The translations under genes and the position numbers were made by a program. From assembly GCA_946610035.1 (NCBI GenBank), contig CAMOCC010000007.1, positions 1-58,282 on the forward strand: DNA of 58,282 nt, written 5' to 3'. This stretch comes from an uncultured Verrucomicrobiota bacterium (GTDB lineage: Bacteria; Verrucomicrobiota; Kiritimatiellia; RFP12; UBA1067). Positions 1-8,610 of this stretch are shown piece after piece; the stretch's first letter is position 1, and every line of letters begins with the position of its first letter. The notes below the pieces were generated by a model that saw nothing but the letters and a program-made list of their open reading frames with translations, searched no databases and was not told the origin of the DNA.

Positions 1-80
1 TGGAAGCCGCGTCTCCAAGCCCCACGTGGACTGCCCCCCTCTGCACTTGACGCGGCTGGAAGCCGCGTCTCCAAACCCCA
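1..80 (+). repeat. Two copies of dispersed hairpin repeat class 1 (GACGCGGCT-GGA-AGCCGCGTC TCCAAA CCCCA...)
   Basis: Partial copy at 1-45, full hairpin at 47-80. Confidence 0.9.
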
Positions 81-108
81 CTCTTAACTTTAACTCTTAA
101 CTCTTAAT
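81..108. repeat. Degenerate heptamer array (CTCTTAA family)
   Basis: ctcttaactttaactcttaactcttaat. Confidence 0.8.
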
Positions 109-2581
109 ATCCTCCCTTGATGCGGTAGACGGAGAGTGAGAACGGCGGGAGGGCGACGGACCAGTTGCGGCCGCCCGGACACTTCACCTCGCCTTCCACC
201 GTGGCGCACTTCTTCGGCTCTGCAATGGAGTTCTCGTCGTCGCGCCCGCCGCTCAGGCGCTGTAGGGCAACGCGCCCTGCTGGAACGGCCTTCGCAAAGC
301 GGAGGTCGACCTTCTTCTCCGCCTCCGACGTGTTGACGAGTTTCACCACGAGTTCGCCGGACTTCTCGTCACGACCGCACGTCTCGAACACCTCGGGCAC
401 CGCCGCCCTGGAGACGCGCGCCGTCGTTGCGACGGCGCCGTTCACCTTCGCAACGAGCAAGTCGCCCCTGAGCGAAACCGAGACATTGTACCACTCGCCC
501 GTTGCGAATCCTCCATCGACGCGCCGGGCGTCCGAAAGCCCGTAGCCCGTCGACTCGAAGGCGTGCGCCACGTTGCCCCAGCCGCCGAGGTTTGCGTGGA
601 CGCGCCTCGTGCCGTGCTCGCCGTCCACCAGCAGCGCGACGATCACGCCTTCCGCGCCGGCCGTGCGCCTGAACTTGAAGGACACTTTGACATCGCCCCA
701 CGAGTCGTCGCCGAATCGAAGGAGCGTATCCGTCTTGTCCGTCGCCACCTGACGGAGGACGCCGCCCTCCAGACGCCAGTCGCCGCCCGCGTCCCTTGCG
801 CACTTGGCCGGGTCGGGCAGTTCGGAGAGGAGCACCCTTCCCGACGCATCGACGACCTTGAGGTCCTTGATCTCGGCGGCGGTGTTCCACGTCTGCAACG
901 CGACGCGGCCCTTGAGAGGCCTCTCCGTCCCGTCGACAAGACTGGACGGGACGATGCGCGTCGGGAGGTTGCGGGAGAACATCTTCTGGACGTAGTAGTT
1001 TGGCGTGCCGAAGCTCTTTGCGTTGTCGAACCAGATGAGATCCGTCTTCCACTGCGTCCCGCCGATCTTGCAGAAGAGCGGCGCGTAGCTCGTCATCTCG
1101 ACGATGTCGGAGTTCCGTTCGAAGCCGGTCATCATCGCCGCTTCGCATAGCGCGGAGTAGAGGCTGTTGGCCCGGTTGGGCAGGTGGCATGCGTACTCGC
1201 CCGCGTAGACCTTCGGCTTGCGGCCGGACCTGTCGTAGCCGTCGTAGCGCTTGGTGGAGCCGAGCAGCCAGTCCGCACTGACGTAGTAGTGCTCGTCCAC
1301 GACGTCAGCAGTCTCGGTCGTGAGGCGGTTCCAAGCATAGTCGAATTCGCGTCCGCCGGGCCCCGCGCCGGACGAGGACACGATTCTGATCTCGGGGTGG
1401 AGGCGGCGCATCTCCTTGGCTACGGCCTCGAAGCGGTCGAGGTATTCGGGGCCCCAGTTCTCGTTGCCGATTCCGAGATACTTCATCTTGAACGGTGCGG
1501 GATGGCCCATCTTCGCGCGGACCGCGCCCCACTTCGTCGTCTTCGGGTCGCCGTTGGCGAACTCAACAAGGTCGCAGAAGTTCTTCACGAAGTAGTCCAT
1601 GTTTTCGAGCGGCGCGAGGTCCCACGGCTTCGCGAACTGGCACGTGAGGCCCGAGTTCATCACCGGAAGCGGCTCCGCGCCGATGTCCTCGCAGAAGCAG
1701 AAGTACTCGTAGTAGCCGAGTCCCATCGTCTGCCAGTACCCCCACGTGTTCCAGATGCAGCTCCGCGATTCGAGCGTGCCGTCGCCGACGGAGAGCTTCC
1801 AGTCGTACCACTGCGGCCAGTCGCGTCCCTCGGTCAGGCAGCCGCCGGGGAAGCGGACGATTCCGGGCTTAAGGTCCGCAAGTAGCTGCGCGAGGTCCCT
1901 GCGCAGTCCGTTTGCCCGTCCCCTGAACGTGTCCTTGGGATAGAGCGAGACCTGCTCGAACTCGACCGCGCCGGGCGAGTCGAGGAGGAGGCTGAACGTG
2001 ACGTTGCCTGATTCCCCGGGGACGAACACCGTCTTGTACTTCCTCCACTCCGGCAGCGGGAATACGCCGTTCTCGCGCTTCGGCCCGACCACGAGGTCGG
2101 AATTAGCAAGCTTGTACTCGCAAAGCGTCCTGCCGTCCTTTTCGAGCACGGCCCTCACTCCGCCCTTGTATCCGTCAAGCGCGCGCGCATAGAACGAAAG
2201 GTCGTACTTAGCGCCCGCCTCGACGTGAATGCCGTGGTACCCGCGATTTTGCACGCCGGTGCCTGTTCCCGCGCCGAACGCCTCGATGCGAAGGTGTCCG
2301 GCGGACGCTTCATGCACCGGTCGACCGAACTGGCGCGTTATGCGCGCCATGCCGCCGCCGCGGCAGTCGCGGTGCCAGCCGTCCGGCTCGGACGTCTTCC
2401 AGTCGAAGCCGCGGTTCTCCAGGAGCTCGGGGTAGAGTCCCCCGTCGGCGGAGAAGTTGATGTCCTCGAAGAAGATGCCGTACAGCGTCTTCGGGACCTC
2501 GTGCGACGTCCTGTCGTTCTCGATGTCGACCGTTACCGTGCCGGCTGCGACCGCCCCGGCGGCGAGAAGTAGACCTATCAT
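104..2581 (-). CDS. Secreted alpha-L-arabinofuranosidase, GH51-like
   Basis: ORF 104..2635; 'LYGIFFEDINFSADGGLYPELLENRGF' and 'KYLGIGNENWG' are GH51-type motifs. Preferred start is the internal Met (MIGLLLAAGAVAAG signal peptide) at 2581, with 'aaggagga' upstream. Confidence 0.85.
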   Translation of the reverse strand: MIGLLLAAGAVAAGTVTVDIENDRTSHEVPKTLYGIFFEDINFSADGGLYPELLENRGFDWKTSEPDGWHRDCRGGGMARITRQFGRPVHEASAGHLRIEAFGAGTGTGVQNRGYHGIHVEAGAKYDLSFYARALDGYKGGVRAVLEKDGRTLCEYKLANSDLVVGPKRENGVFPLPEWRKYKTVFVPGESGNVTFSLLLDSPGAVEFEQVSLYPKDTFRGRANGLRRDLAQLLADLKPGIVRFPGGCLTEGRDWPQWYDWKLSVGDGTLESRSCIWNTWGYWQTMGLGYYEYFCFCEDIGAEPLPVMNSGLTCQFAKPWDLAPLENMDYFVKNFCDLVEFANGDPKTTKWGAVRAKMGHPAPFKMKYLGIGNENWGPEYLDRFEAVAKEMRRLHPEIRIVSSSGAGPGGREFDYAWNRLTTETADVVDEHYYVSADWLLGSTKRYDGYDRSGRKPKVYAGEYACHLPNRANSLYSALCEAAMMTGFERNSDIVEMTSYAPLFCKIGGTQWKTDLIWFDNAKSFGTPNYYVQKMFSRNLPTRIVPSSLVDGTERPLKGRVALQTWNTAAEIKDLKVVDASGRVLLSELPDPAKCARDAGGDWRLEGGVLRQVATDKTDTLLRFGDDSWGDVKVSFKFRRTAGAEGVIVALLVDGEHGTRRVHANLGGWGNVAHAFESTGYGLSDARRVDGGFATGEWYNVSVSLRGDLLVAKVNGAVATTARVSRAAVPEVFETCGRDEKSGELVVKLVNTSEAEKKVDLRFAKAVPAGRVALQRLSGGRDDENSIAEPKKCATVEGEVKCPGGRNWSVALPPFSLSVYRIKGGY

Positions 2582-2727
2582 GCTCAATCCTCCTTTTTTT
2601 TGCGCTAGATAAAATCTTTGCCGATATTTTATCAAACTACCGCCCCGCCATCAACTACCCAAATGTGTGATGTGGGCCACGGCGTAATTGAAATATGCTA
2701 TAATACCTCTTAAGCATCAATCCACAA

Positions 2728-3708
2728 ATGGAGCTACATGAAATGACTTTGCTGGACCCTACGGAAATTGAGCGCGTCAAGGCGGACCTCGACCGAGTCC
2801 TCTCTTCGCTCGACTCCATGCTGCTCGGGCGCCCCGAGCTGCACCGCCTCGTCCTCGCGGGCGTGCTCGCGCGCGGGCACATCCTCCTCGAAGGCCTCCC
2901 CGGGCTCGGCAAGACAGCCCTCGTCCGCGCCCTCGCCGAAATCCTCGAACTGGACGCCAAGCGCATCCAGTTCACGCCGGACCTCATGCCATCCGACATA
3001 CTCGGCGCCCACATCCTCGAAACGCGCGCGGACGGCGGCAAGGAGATGGCGTTCCGCCCCGGCCCCGTCTTCTGCAACCTCCTCCTCGCCGACGAGATAA
3101 ACCGCGCCTCGCCGAAGACGCAGTCCGCAATGCTCGAAACAATGCAGGAGCGCACCGTCACCCTCATGGGCGTGACGCGTCCCCTGCCGGACCCCTTCTT
3201 CGTCCTCGCAAGCCAGAACCCCATCGAACTCGAGGGCACCTACCCCCTTCCCGAGGCCCAGACGGACCGCTTCCTCTTCAAGCTCCCCGTCGCCTCGCCC
3301 GACGCCGCGACGCTCGCCTCCATCATCACGACCCGCTCTCACGGGACGATGCCCAAGCCCGGCTTCAAGCTCGGACGCGAGGCGTTGCTCAGGGCTATGG
3401 ACACGGTCGCCCGCGTTGTCCTGCCGGACGCCGTGGCGAGCTGGATCGGACACCTCGTGGCGGCGACGCACACCGTCCCCCACGTCACCTACGGCGCCTC
3501 CCCGCGCGCGGCGATCGCCATGGCCGAGGCCGCGCGCGCCGTCGCGCTCATGGCCGGCCGCCCGTCCGTCGGCTTCGACGACGTCCGCCAGGTCGCCTTC
3601 CCCGTCCTCAACCACCGCCTCATACTCGACTACCGCGCGAAGCTGGACAACGTCTCGCCCGCCAGGATAGTCGAAGACCTCCTCGCCTCAATCCCAATCG
3701 CGGAATGA
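2728..3708 (+). CDS. MoxR-family AAA+ ATPase
   Basis: 'GHILLEGLPGLGKTALVRALAE' Walker A, 'LLADEINRASPKTQSAMLETMQE' Walker B/MoxR signature. Confidence 0.95.
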   Translation: MELHEMTLLDPTEIERVKADLDRVLSSLDSMLLGRPELHRLVLAGVLARGHILLEGLPGLGKTALVRALAEILELDAKRIQFTPDLMPSDILGAHILETRADGGKEMAFRPGPVFCNLLLADEINRASPKTQSAMLETMQERTVTLMGVTRPLPDPFFVLASQNPIELEGTYPLPEAQTDRFLFKLPVASPDAATLASIITTRSHGTMPKPGFKLGREALLRAMDTVARVVLPDAVASWIGHLVAATHTVPHVTYGASPRAAIAMAEAARAVALMAGRPSVGFDDVRQVAFPVLNHRLILDYRAKLDNVSPARIVEDLLASIPIAE

Positions 3709-3712
3709 AAAA

Positions 3713-5536
3713 ATGAAGCTGTCGCACTTATTCATCCTCATCTCTTCAATCGCCCTCGCATACGAATGCGAATGCGCGACCGAAAGATCGGTGATGTCCG
3801 TAAGCCTCGACCTCCCGAAAACAAGCGGCAGAGGCGAAGGCCTCGACGTCGTGAACTGGACGGTCCTCCCCCCGCACACGGGGCACGGCACGGTCCTCTA
3901 CGACTTCACGATACGAAACCACCTCAACCGCGAACGCACAGTCCAGGCATCGGTCCGCATGCGCCGCTGCATGGAGTTCCAGCGCACGGTGAAGATCGGC
4001 CCCAACGGGTCCGCCCGCCTCAGGATGCCCGCGCCGCTGTGCATGGAAAGGAACAATAACTGGGATTCGCCCTTCGTAGAGCTAACGTCGGACAAGCAGT
4101 CGAATCCCTCGGAAAGAATCAAGCAATCCATTCCCCTGGCCTACGGCTCGGACTGGATCGACACCCGCGAAACGGCTCCCGAGAACTTGATCCCGCAGGT
4201 GCTGCTCTCCCGCGCGTTCTCGGCCGAGAAGTTCCACAAGTTCATACCGACGCCGTCGCGCAAATCAGGCGAGGCGGAGGAGGAGTGGATGGACATCCTC
4301 TCGCTCAAGGCCGCGCCCGACGAATGGCCGTCCGACTATCGCTCGTACTCGACCTTCGACGCAGTCGTCATGGAGAAGCCCCTATACGACGCACTCCCGG
4401 CGAAGACGAAGCGAGCCATCGAGGACTACAAGATCCTGGGCGGCGCAGTGTTCGTCGTGGACGGCGTGGCGGACGGCCTGCCGACGTCTTGCGGCGAAGC
4501 GGACAGGAAAAGGATGCGCGATGCGATCTTAAAATCAAACGAGCGGCTTTCCGGCGACCTCGACATCGCCGCATGGGGCAGCGGAAGCAATGTGCACGTC
4601 AGAAGAAGCGGACTTCTCTCGGAGAATATCGGCTTTCTCGGACTCGAGCTGCCCAGTCCAGTGCCGTCCGGACTTTTCGTCCTCATCCTCGCCGCCATGG
4701 TTCTCCTGGTCATGCCCATCACGGCGCGCCGCTGCGCAAAGGCGAACCGCAGGATGATGATGCTGGTCTTCCTCCCCGCGATATCCGTGGGCGCGGCAGT
4801 CCTCTTCTTCCTGATCGCCCTCTTCGACTTCGGCACAACCCCGTTCGCGTCGCAGCGCTCCATAACCCGACTCGACCAGACGGCCCGCCACGCCGTCACC
4901 CAAAGCGCCTTCGCGATTTACACTCCCGTTTCGGTGGACGGACAGCTCGCCTTCTCCAGCGAGGACGGCGTGAGGCTCCGCGACTTCAGGGAGTCGAGCC
5001 ACGACGGATACGTTTTTCGACACGGAGGCAGCGCCCACGACGACGAGCCTCATTCGCAGGGATTCGCATCGGGACGCGACTTCGTCCCACACGGCTGGGT
5101 GAGTCCGCTGGTAGCCACGTTCATCGATTCCGACTCGGCGTACGACAGGTCCGAAAGGCTGGACATCACCGAGGGACACGACGGCACGCTCAAGGTCGTC
5201 AACCTTCTCGGCGCGGACGTGAAGTCCGGTCGCATCGGCTACGGCGGCAAGGTGTACGTCCTCGGCGAACTGAAGGCCGGCGCGACGACGCAGGCGAGGT
5301 CCGACGGCAGGATGTACGCCGGTGGCGATGCGGACGCGACATACGCCTCGTTCTTCTCCAGGCGTTCCTCCTACGGACGCAACTGGAACGCCGTCCTCGA
5401 GAAGTTCGGGCAGACCACTTCCGTCGGCGATCGCGCATACGCCGTCCTCGTCGACGGCTCGCCCTTCGCATCCTCGCCGCTCGGGGACCGCAAAGTGAAG
5501 GGATCCGCCGAGTCGATAGTCGTCGGCAGCTTCTGA
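3713..5536 (+). CDS. Membrane-anchored hypothetical protein in the MoxR/vWA operon
   Basis: N-terminal signal peptide, TM segments around 'VPSGLFVLILAAMVLLVMPI' and 'FLPAISVGAAVLFFLIALF'; tightly packed between MoxR and ABC ATPase. Confidence 0.75.
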   Translation: MKLSHLFILISSIALAYECECATERSVMSVSLDLPKTSGRGEGLDVVNWTVLPPHTGHGTVLYDFTIRNHLNRERTVQASVRMRRCMEFQRTVKIGPNGSARLRMPAPLCMERNNNWDSPFVELTSDKQSNPSERIKQSIPLAYGSDWIDTRETAPENLIPQVLLSRAFSAEKFHKFIPTPSRKSGEAEEEWMDILSLKAAPDEWPSDYRSYSTFDAVVMEKPLYDALPAKTKRAIEDYKILGGAVFVVDGVADGLPTSCGEADRKRMRDAILKSNERLSGDLDIAAWGSGSNVHVRRSGLLSENIGFLGLELPSPVPSGLFVLILAAMVLLVMPITARRCAKANRRMMMLVFLPAISVGAAVLFFLIALFDFGTTPFASQRSITRLDQTARHAVTQSAFAIYTPVSVDGQLAFSSEDGVRLRDFRESSHDGYVFRHGGSAHDDEPHSQGFASGRDFVPHGWVSPLVATFIDSDSAYDRSERLDITEGHDGTLKVVNLLGADVKSGRIGYGGKVYVLGELKAGATTQARSDGRMYAGGDADATYASFFSRRSSYGRNWNAVLEKFGQTTSVGDRAYAVLVDGSPFASSPLGDRKVKGSAESIVVGSF

Positions 5537-5546
5537 GGACTTCCAG

Positions 5547-6467
5547 ATGAAAATCGAAATCAAGAACATTGTAAAGTCGTTCCAGCGCGGCGTGAACGCC
5601 GTGGACGACCTCTCGTTCTCCTTCTCCAGCGGCGAGGTCGTCGGCTTCGTGGGGCCCAACGGAGCAGGCAAGACGACGACGATGCGCATCCTCGCGACGA
5701 TGGACATCCCCGACTCGGGCGACATCCTGCTGGACGGACACTCCGTCCTCGACGAGCCCGAGTTCGCCCACCGCTCGATCGGCTTCATGCCGGACGACCT
5801 GCCGTCCCTCGGCGACACGACGGTTGACGAATACCTGGACTTCTTCGGACGCGCCTACGGCCTGAGGGGCAAGGCGCTCAGGGACGCCGTCGAGGGCGTG
5901 GAGGAGTTCACCTCCCTCAACACCTTCAGGGACAAGACCCTGAGTGCGCTGTCAAAGGGCATGAAGCAGCGCGTTTCGCTCGCCCGTGCGCTCGTGCACG
6001 ATCCCGCAGTCCTCGTCATGGACGAACCGGCGAACGGACTCGACCCGCGCGCGCGCATCGAGCTGCGCGAGCTCGTGAAGGCCCTCGCCGAGAACGGCAA
6101 GGCAATACTCATCTCCTCCCACATCCTGTCGGAGCTGGAGGAGATGTGCACGACGAGCGTCATCATCGAACGCGGCGCGCGCGTGGACGTCGAGAAAGTC
6201 GCGAAATCGCTCGACGTCTGGGTGAAGATACGCATCTCCGGCATCGAGCCGGACGACGCAAGGCCGAAGCTCCTGGAGATTCCGGGCGTGAAGGAGGTGC
6301 AGTCCGGCGGTCGCTTCTGCCGCGCCAGGATAGAATCAGGCGACGGGCACATCGCCGCCCTCGCCTCGGCCCTCGTCGAACGGCGGCTGTTGGCCGTCCA
6401 CTTCGAGCCCGAGACGGGCAACCTCGAGGACATATTTATGCAAGTGACGAAAGGAAGCCTCGCATGA
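5547..6467 (+). CDS. ABC transporter ATP-binding protein
   Basis: 'GFVGPNGAGKTTTMRIL' Walker A, 'LSKGMKQRVSLARALVHDPAVLVMDEPANGLDPRAR' signature and Walker B. Confidence 0.95.
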   Translation: MKIEIKNIVKSFQRGVNAVDDLSFSFSSGEVVGFVGPNGAGKTTTMRILATMDIPDSGDILLDGHSVLDEPEFAHRSIGFMPDDLPSLGDTTVDEYLDFFGRAYGLRGKALRDAVEGVEEFTSLNTFRDKTLSALSKGMKQRVSLARALVHDPAVLVMDEPANGLDPRARIELRELVKALAENGKAILISSHILSELEEMCTTSVIIERGARVDVEKVAKSLDVWVKIRISGIEPDDARPKLLEIPGVKEVQSGGRFCRARIESGDGHIAALASALVERRLLAVHFEPETGNLEDIFMQVTKGSLA

Positions 6468-7873
6468 AGCATTTTACAATGAATCCGATCGCCCTCAGGG
6501 AGCTGCGCCAGCTCGTGCGGGCAAAGACTATACTCTTCGGCGTTGTGATATACCCCATGGTGCTGTTCTTTGCACTCTGGATGTCCTTGTCCGACGCACT
6601 GCAGGGGAAGAGCGCCGTGGAGCTCGTCGCCGGACCAGGCCTCGGCTCCGTTCCGTTCAGCACTATATCCATCGTGACTGGATTGATCATGGTCGTCGGG
6701 GTGCCGGGGTACTTCGCCGCGAAGACCATACGCGAAGCGAGCAAGGACGATTCGAGGCTGGAGTTCACGACGCTCATCTCGCCGACGCAATACATCACAG
6801 GCAAGCTTACGGCGGGATTCCTCCTCATGCTTGTCGCGCTCGCGCTGTCGCTCCCCTTCACGGCCGTCGCATACCTCCTGCGCGGGGTCGACCTTTCAAC
6901 GGCGCTTCTCACGCCTGCAATCCTGCTTGCGTATGCCGTTGTTTCGCTGTCTATCATCCTTATGATGGCGACTTCGACTCTCCACAAGTCGCTTAAGGGA
7001 ATCGCGATACTCATCCTCCTGCTAATAGTGCTTCCGATGACATTCACCAGCAGCGGCATATTTGCAGTAACCGAGTTAGGCTCCAGCGTCGAGGCAATCA
7101 TCGTCTTCTCCACCATGGCCGTGGTCGCCGCCACCGTCGCCAGAGCCTACGGCGCGAGCAACGTGGCGCCGCCGTACTCGCACAGGGTCGGCCCCCTCCG
7201 CCGGACCGAGCTCATCCTCCTTGCCGCAGATGCGCTTGTCATCGGAATCGGCAGTCAAATAGCTGTTCCACACAAATTTGACGACTATGGCTACTTGTGT
7301 ACTTCGATCGCAGCAATCCTTGCGACGATATGCTGCGGACGATCCGCCTTCGACCCGGAGATCGTCTCCAGGTCCTTCCGGCTGACCGCCAAGGCGCATC
7401 CGCGCACTCGCATACTCCGCCTTCTCACGGCCACCGGCAGCGCACCGGGCGTCCTCTTCTCCATGATGTACATGACGGTCGCCCTGGCCCTGCCCTTGGC
7501 CTTTCTCAAACTGGACAATGATTTCTACGCCGTCATCGCGACATTCTTCTTCGAGTTCGGCGGCGCGGCGGTCGTATTCGGTTCTGTCGCCCGCTCCGTC
7601 GCGCGTACCGCCAAGGGGCTCAAGGTCGGCTTCATGTTGTTCCTCGTCGCGATCTCGGCGTTAAACGCACTCGCCGTCTTCATGGCTGCAAGCGGAGGAT
7701 TCGGGGATTCTGAATCGGCGCTAGCGATGCCGCTTTGCATCGCCGGCATCGTGATCGACAAGACAAGATATGCACACTTCATCTGGGCGGCGATCACCGG
7801 ACTGAGTGCGTTACTAATCTCGTTGTCATCCCTGGAATCCTCATATCGTACAATCAAGCGCCAAGTCAAATGA
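6464..7873 (+). CDS. ABC transporter permease
   Basis: Many TM helices; start MKHFTMNPIALRELRQLVRAKT at 6464 overlaps the ATPase stop (ATGA). The upstream ORF extension to 6146 is out of context. Confidence 0.85.
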   Translation: MKHFTMNPIALRELRQLVRAKTILFGVVIYPMVLFFALWMSLSDALQGKSAVELVAGPGLGSVPFSTISIVTGLIMVVGVPGYFAAKTIREASKDDSRLEFTTLISPTQYITGKLTAGFLLMLVALALSLPFTAVAYLLRGVDLSTALLTPAILLAYAVVSLSIILMMATSTLHKSLKGIAILILLLIVLPMTFTSSGIFAVTELGSSVEAIIVFSTMAVVAATVARAYGASNVAPPYSHRVGPLRRTELILLAADALVIGIGSQIAVPHKFDDYGYLCTSIAAILATICCGRSAFDPEIVSRSFRLTAKAHPRTRILRLLTATGSAPGVLFSMMYMTVALALPLAFLKLDNDFYAVIATFFFEFGGAAVVFGSVARSVARTAKGLKVGFMLFLVAISALNALAVFMAASGGFGDSESALAMPLCIAGIVIDKTRYAHFIWAAITGLSALLISLSSLESSYRTIKRQVK

Positions 7874-8610
7874 GCACCGCACGAGAGGAGGGACTTCAAG
7901 CCGGACGCGCCCTGCGGCTCGTCATACCGAGACGAGCCCTGCGTGGCCACACGGGCAACGAGCTCGGTCCGCGCGGGGGCGAGTCGCTTGAGTTCCACGA
8001 CTACCGCGACTACACCCCCGGCGACGACCTCAGGAACCTAGACTGGAACGTGTACGCCCGCACAGAACGCGAGGTCGTGAAGATCCGCCGCGAGGAGATC
8101 GCCCCGGTGGTCGAGATTTTCCGCGACAGGTCGCCGTCGATGTCCGTCCCGCCGTCGAAGGACGACGCGGCGGAATTCCTCCTCGGGCTCCTCGCCGCCG
8201 CCGCCCCGACGTGCCGCGTCGTCGAACGCGACGAGCCGAAGACGCCGCGCGCGATGCGGATCGTCGTCTCGGACCTGATGACGGACAAAGACCCCGAAGC
8301 GGAGGCCGTCCGGCTCTCCCGCAACGCCGCCGCGTTAATCGTCGTCCGCATCCTCGCCCGCGACGAATCGGAGCCCCCCGCCTCCGGCGCCTTCGAGTTC
8401 ATCGACTCGGAGACGAACGAGGCGCGTGAAATCAACCTCTCGGGCCCGGCGCGCGACGAGTACCTAGCCGCCCTCGCCGCGCACACGGCACGCTGGCGCG
8501 CGGCGGTCCGGCGCGTGGGAGGCGCGTTTGCGGACCTCTCGTCCGACGCCCCGCGCACCGACGTCGTTTCGGCCCTCGCCGAGGCCGGGATAGTGGAGGC
8601 GAAGTCATGA
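7870..8610 (+). CDS. DUF58 domain protein (vWA-like)
   Basis: 'GNELGPRGGESLEFHDYRDYTPGDDLRNLDWNVYART' DUF58 signature; start at 7870 overlaps the permease stop (ATGA); DRSPS MIDAS-like motif. Confidence 0.9.
   Translation: MSTAREEGLQAGRALRLVIPRRALRGHTGNELGPRGGESLEFHDYRDYTPGDDLRNLDWNVYARTEREVVKIRREEIAPVVEIFRDRSPSMSVPPSKDDAAEFLLGLLAAAAPTCRVVERDEPKTPRAMRIVVSDLMTDKDPEAEAVRLSRNAAALIVVRILARDESEPPASGAFEFIDSETNEAREINLSGPARDEYLAALAAHTARWRAAVRRVGGAFADLSSDAPRTDVVSALAEAGIVEAKS

Noticed and set aside
4535-5818. 427-aa minus-strand ORF antisense to the MoxR-operon genes
   Set aside because: Arg-rich, low-complexity translation typical of antisense frames in GC-rich DNA; the plus-strand frames match real families.
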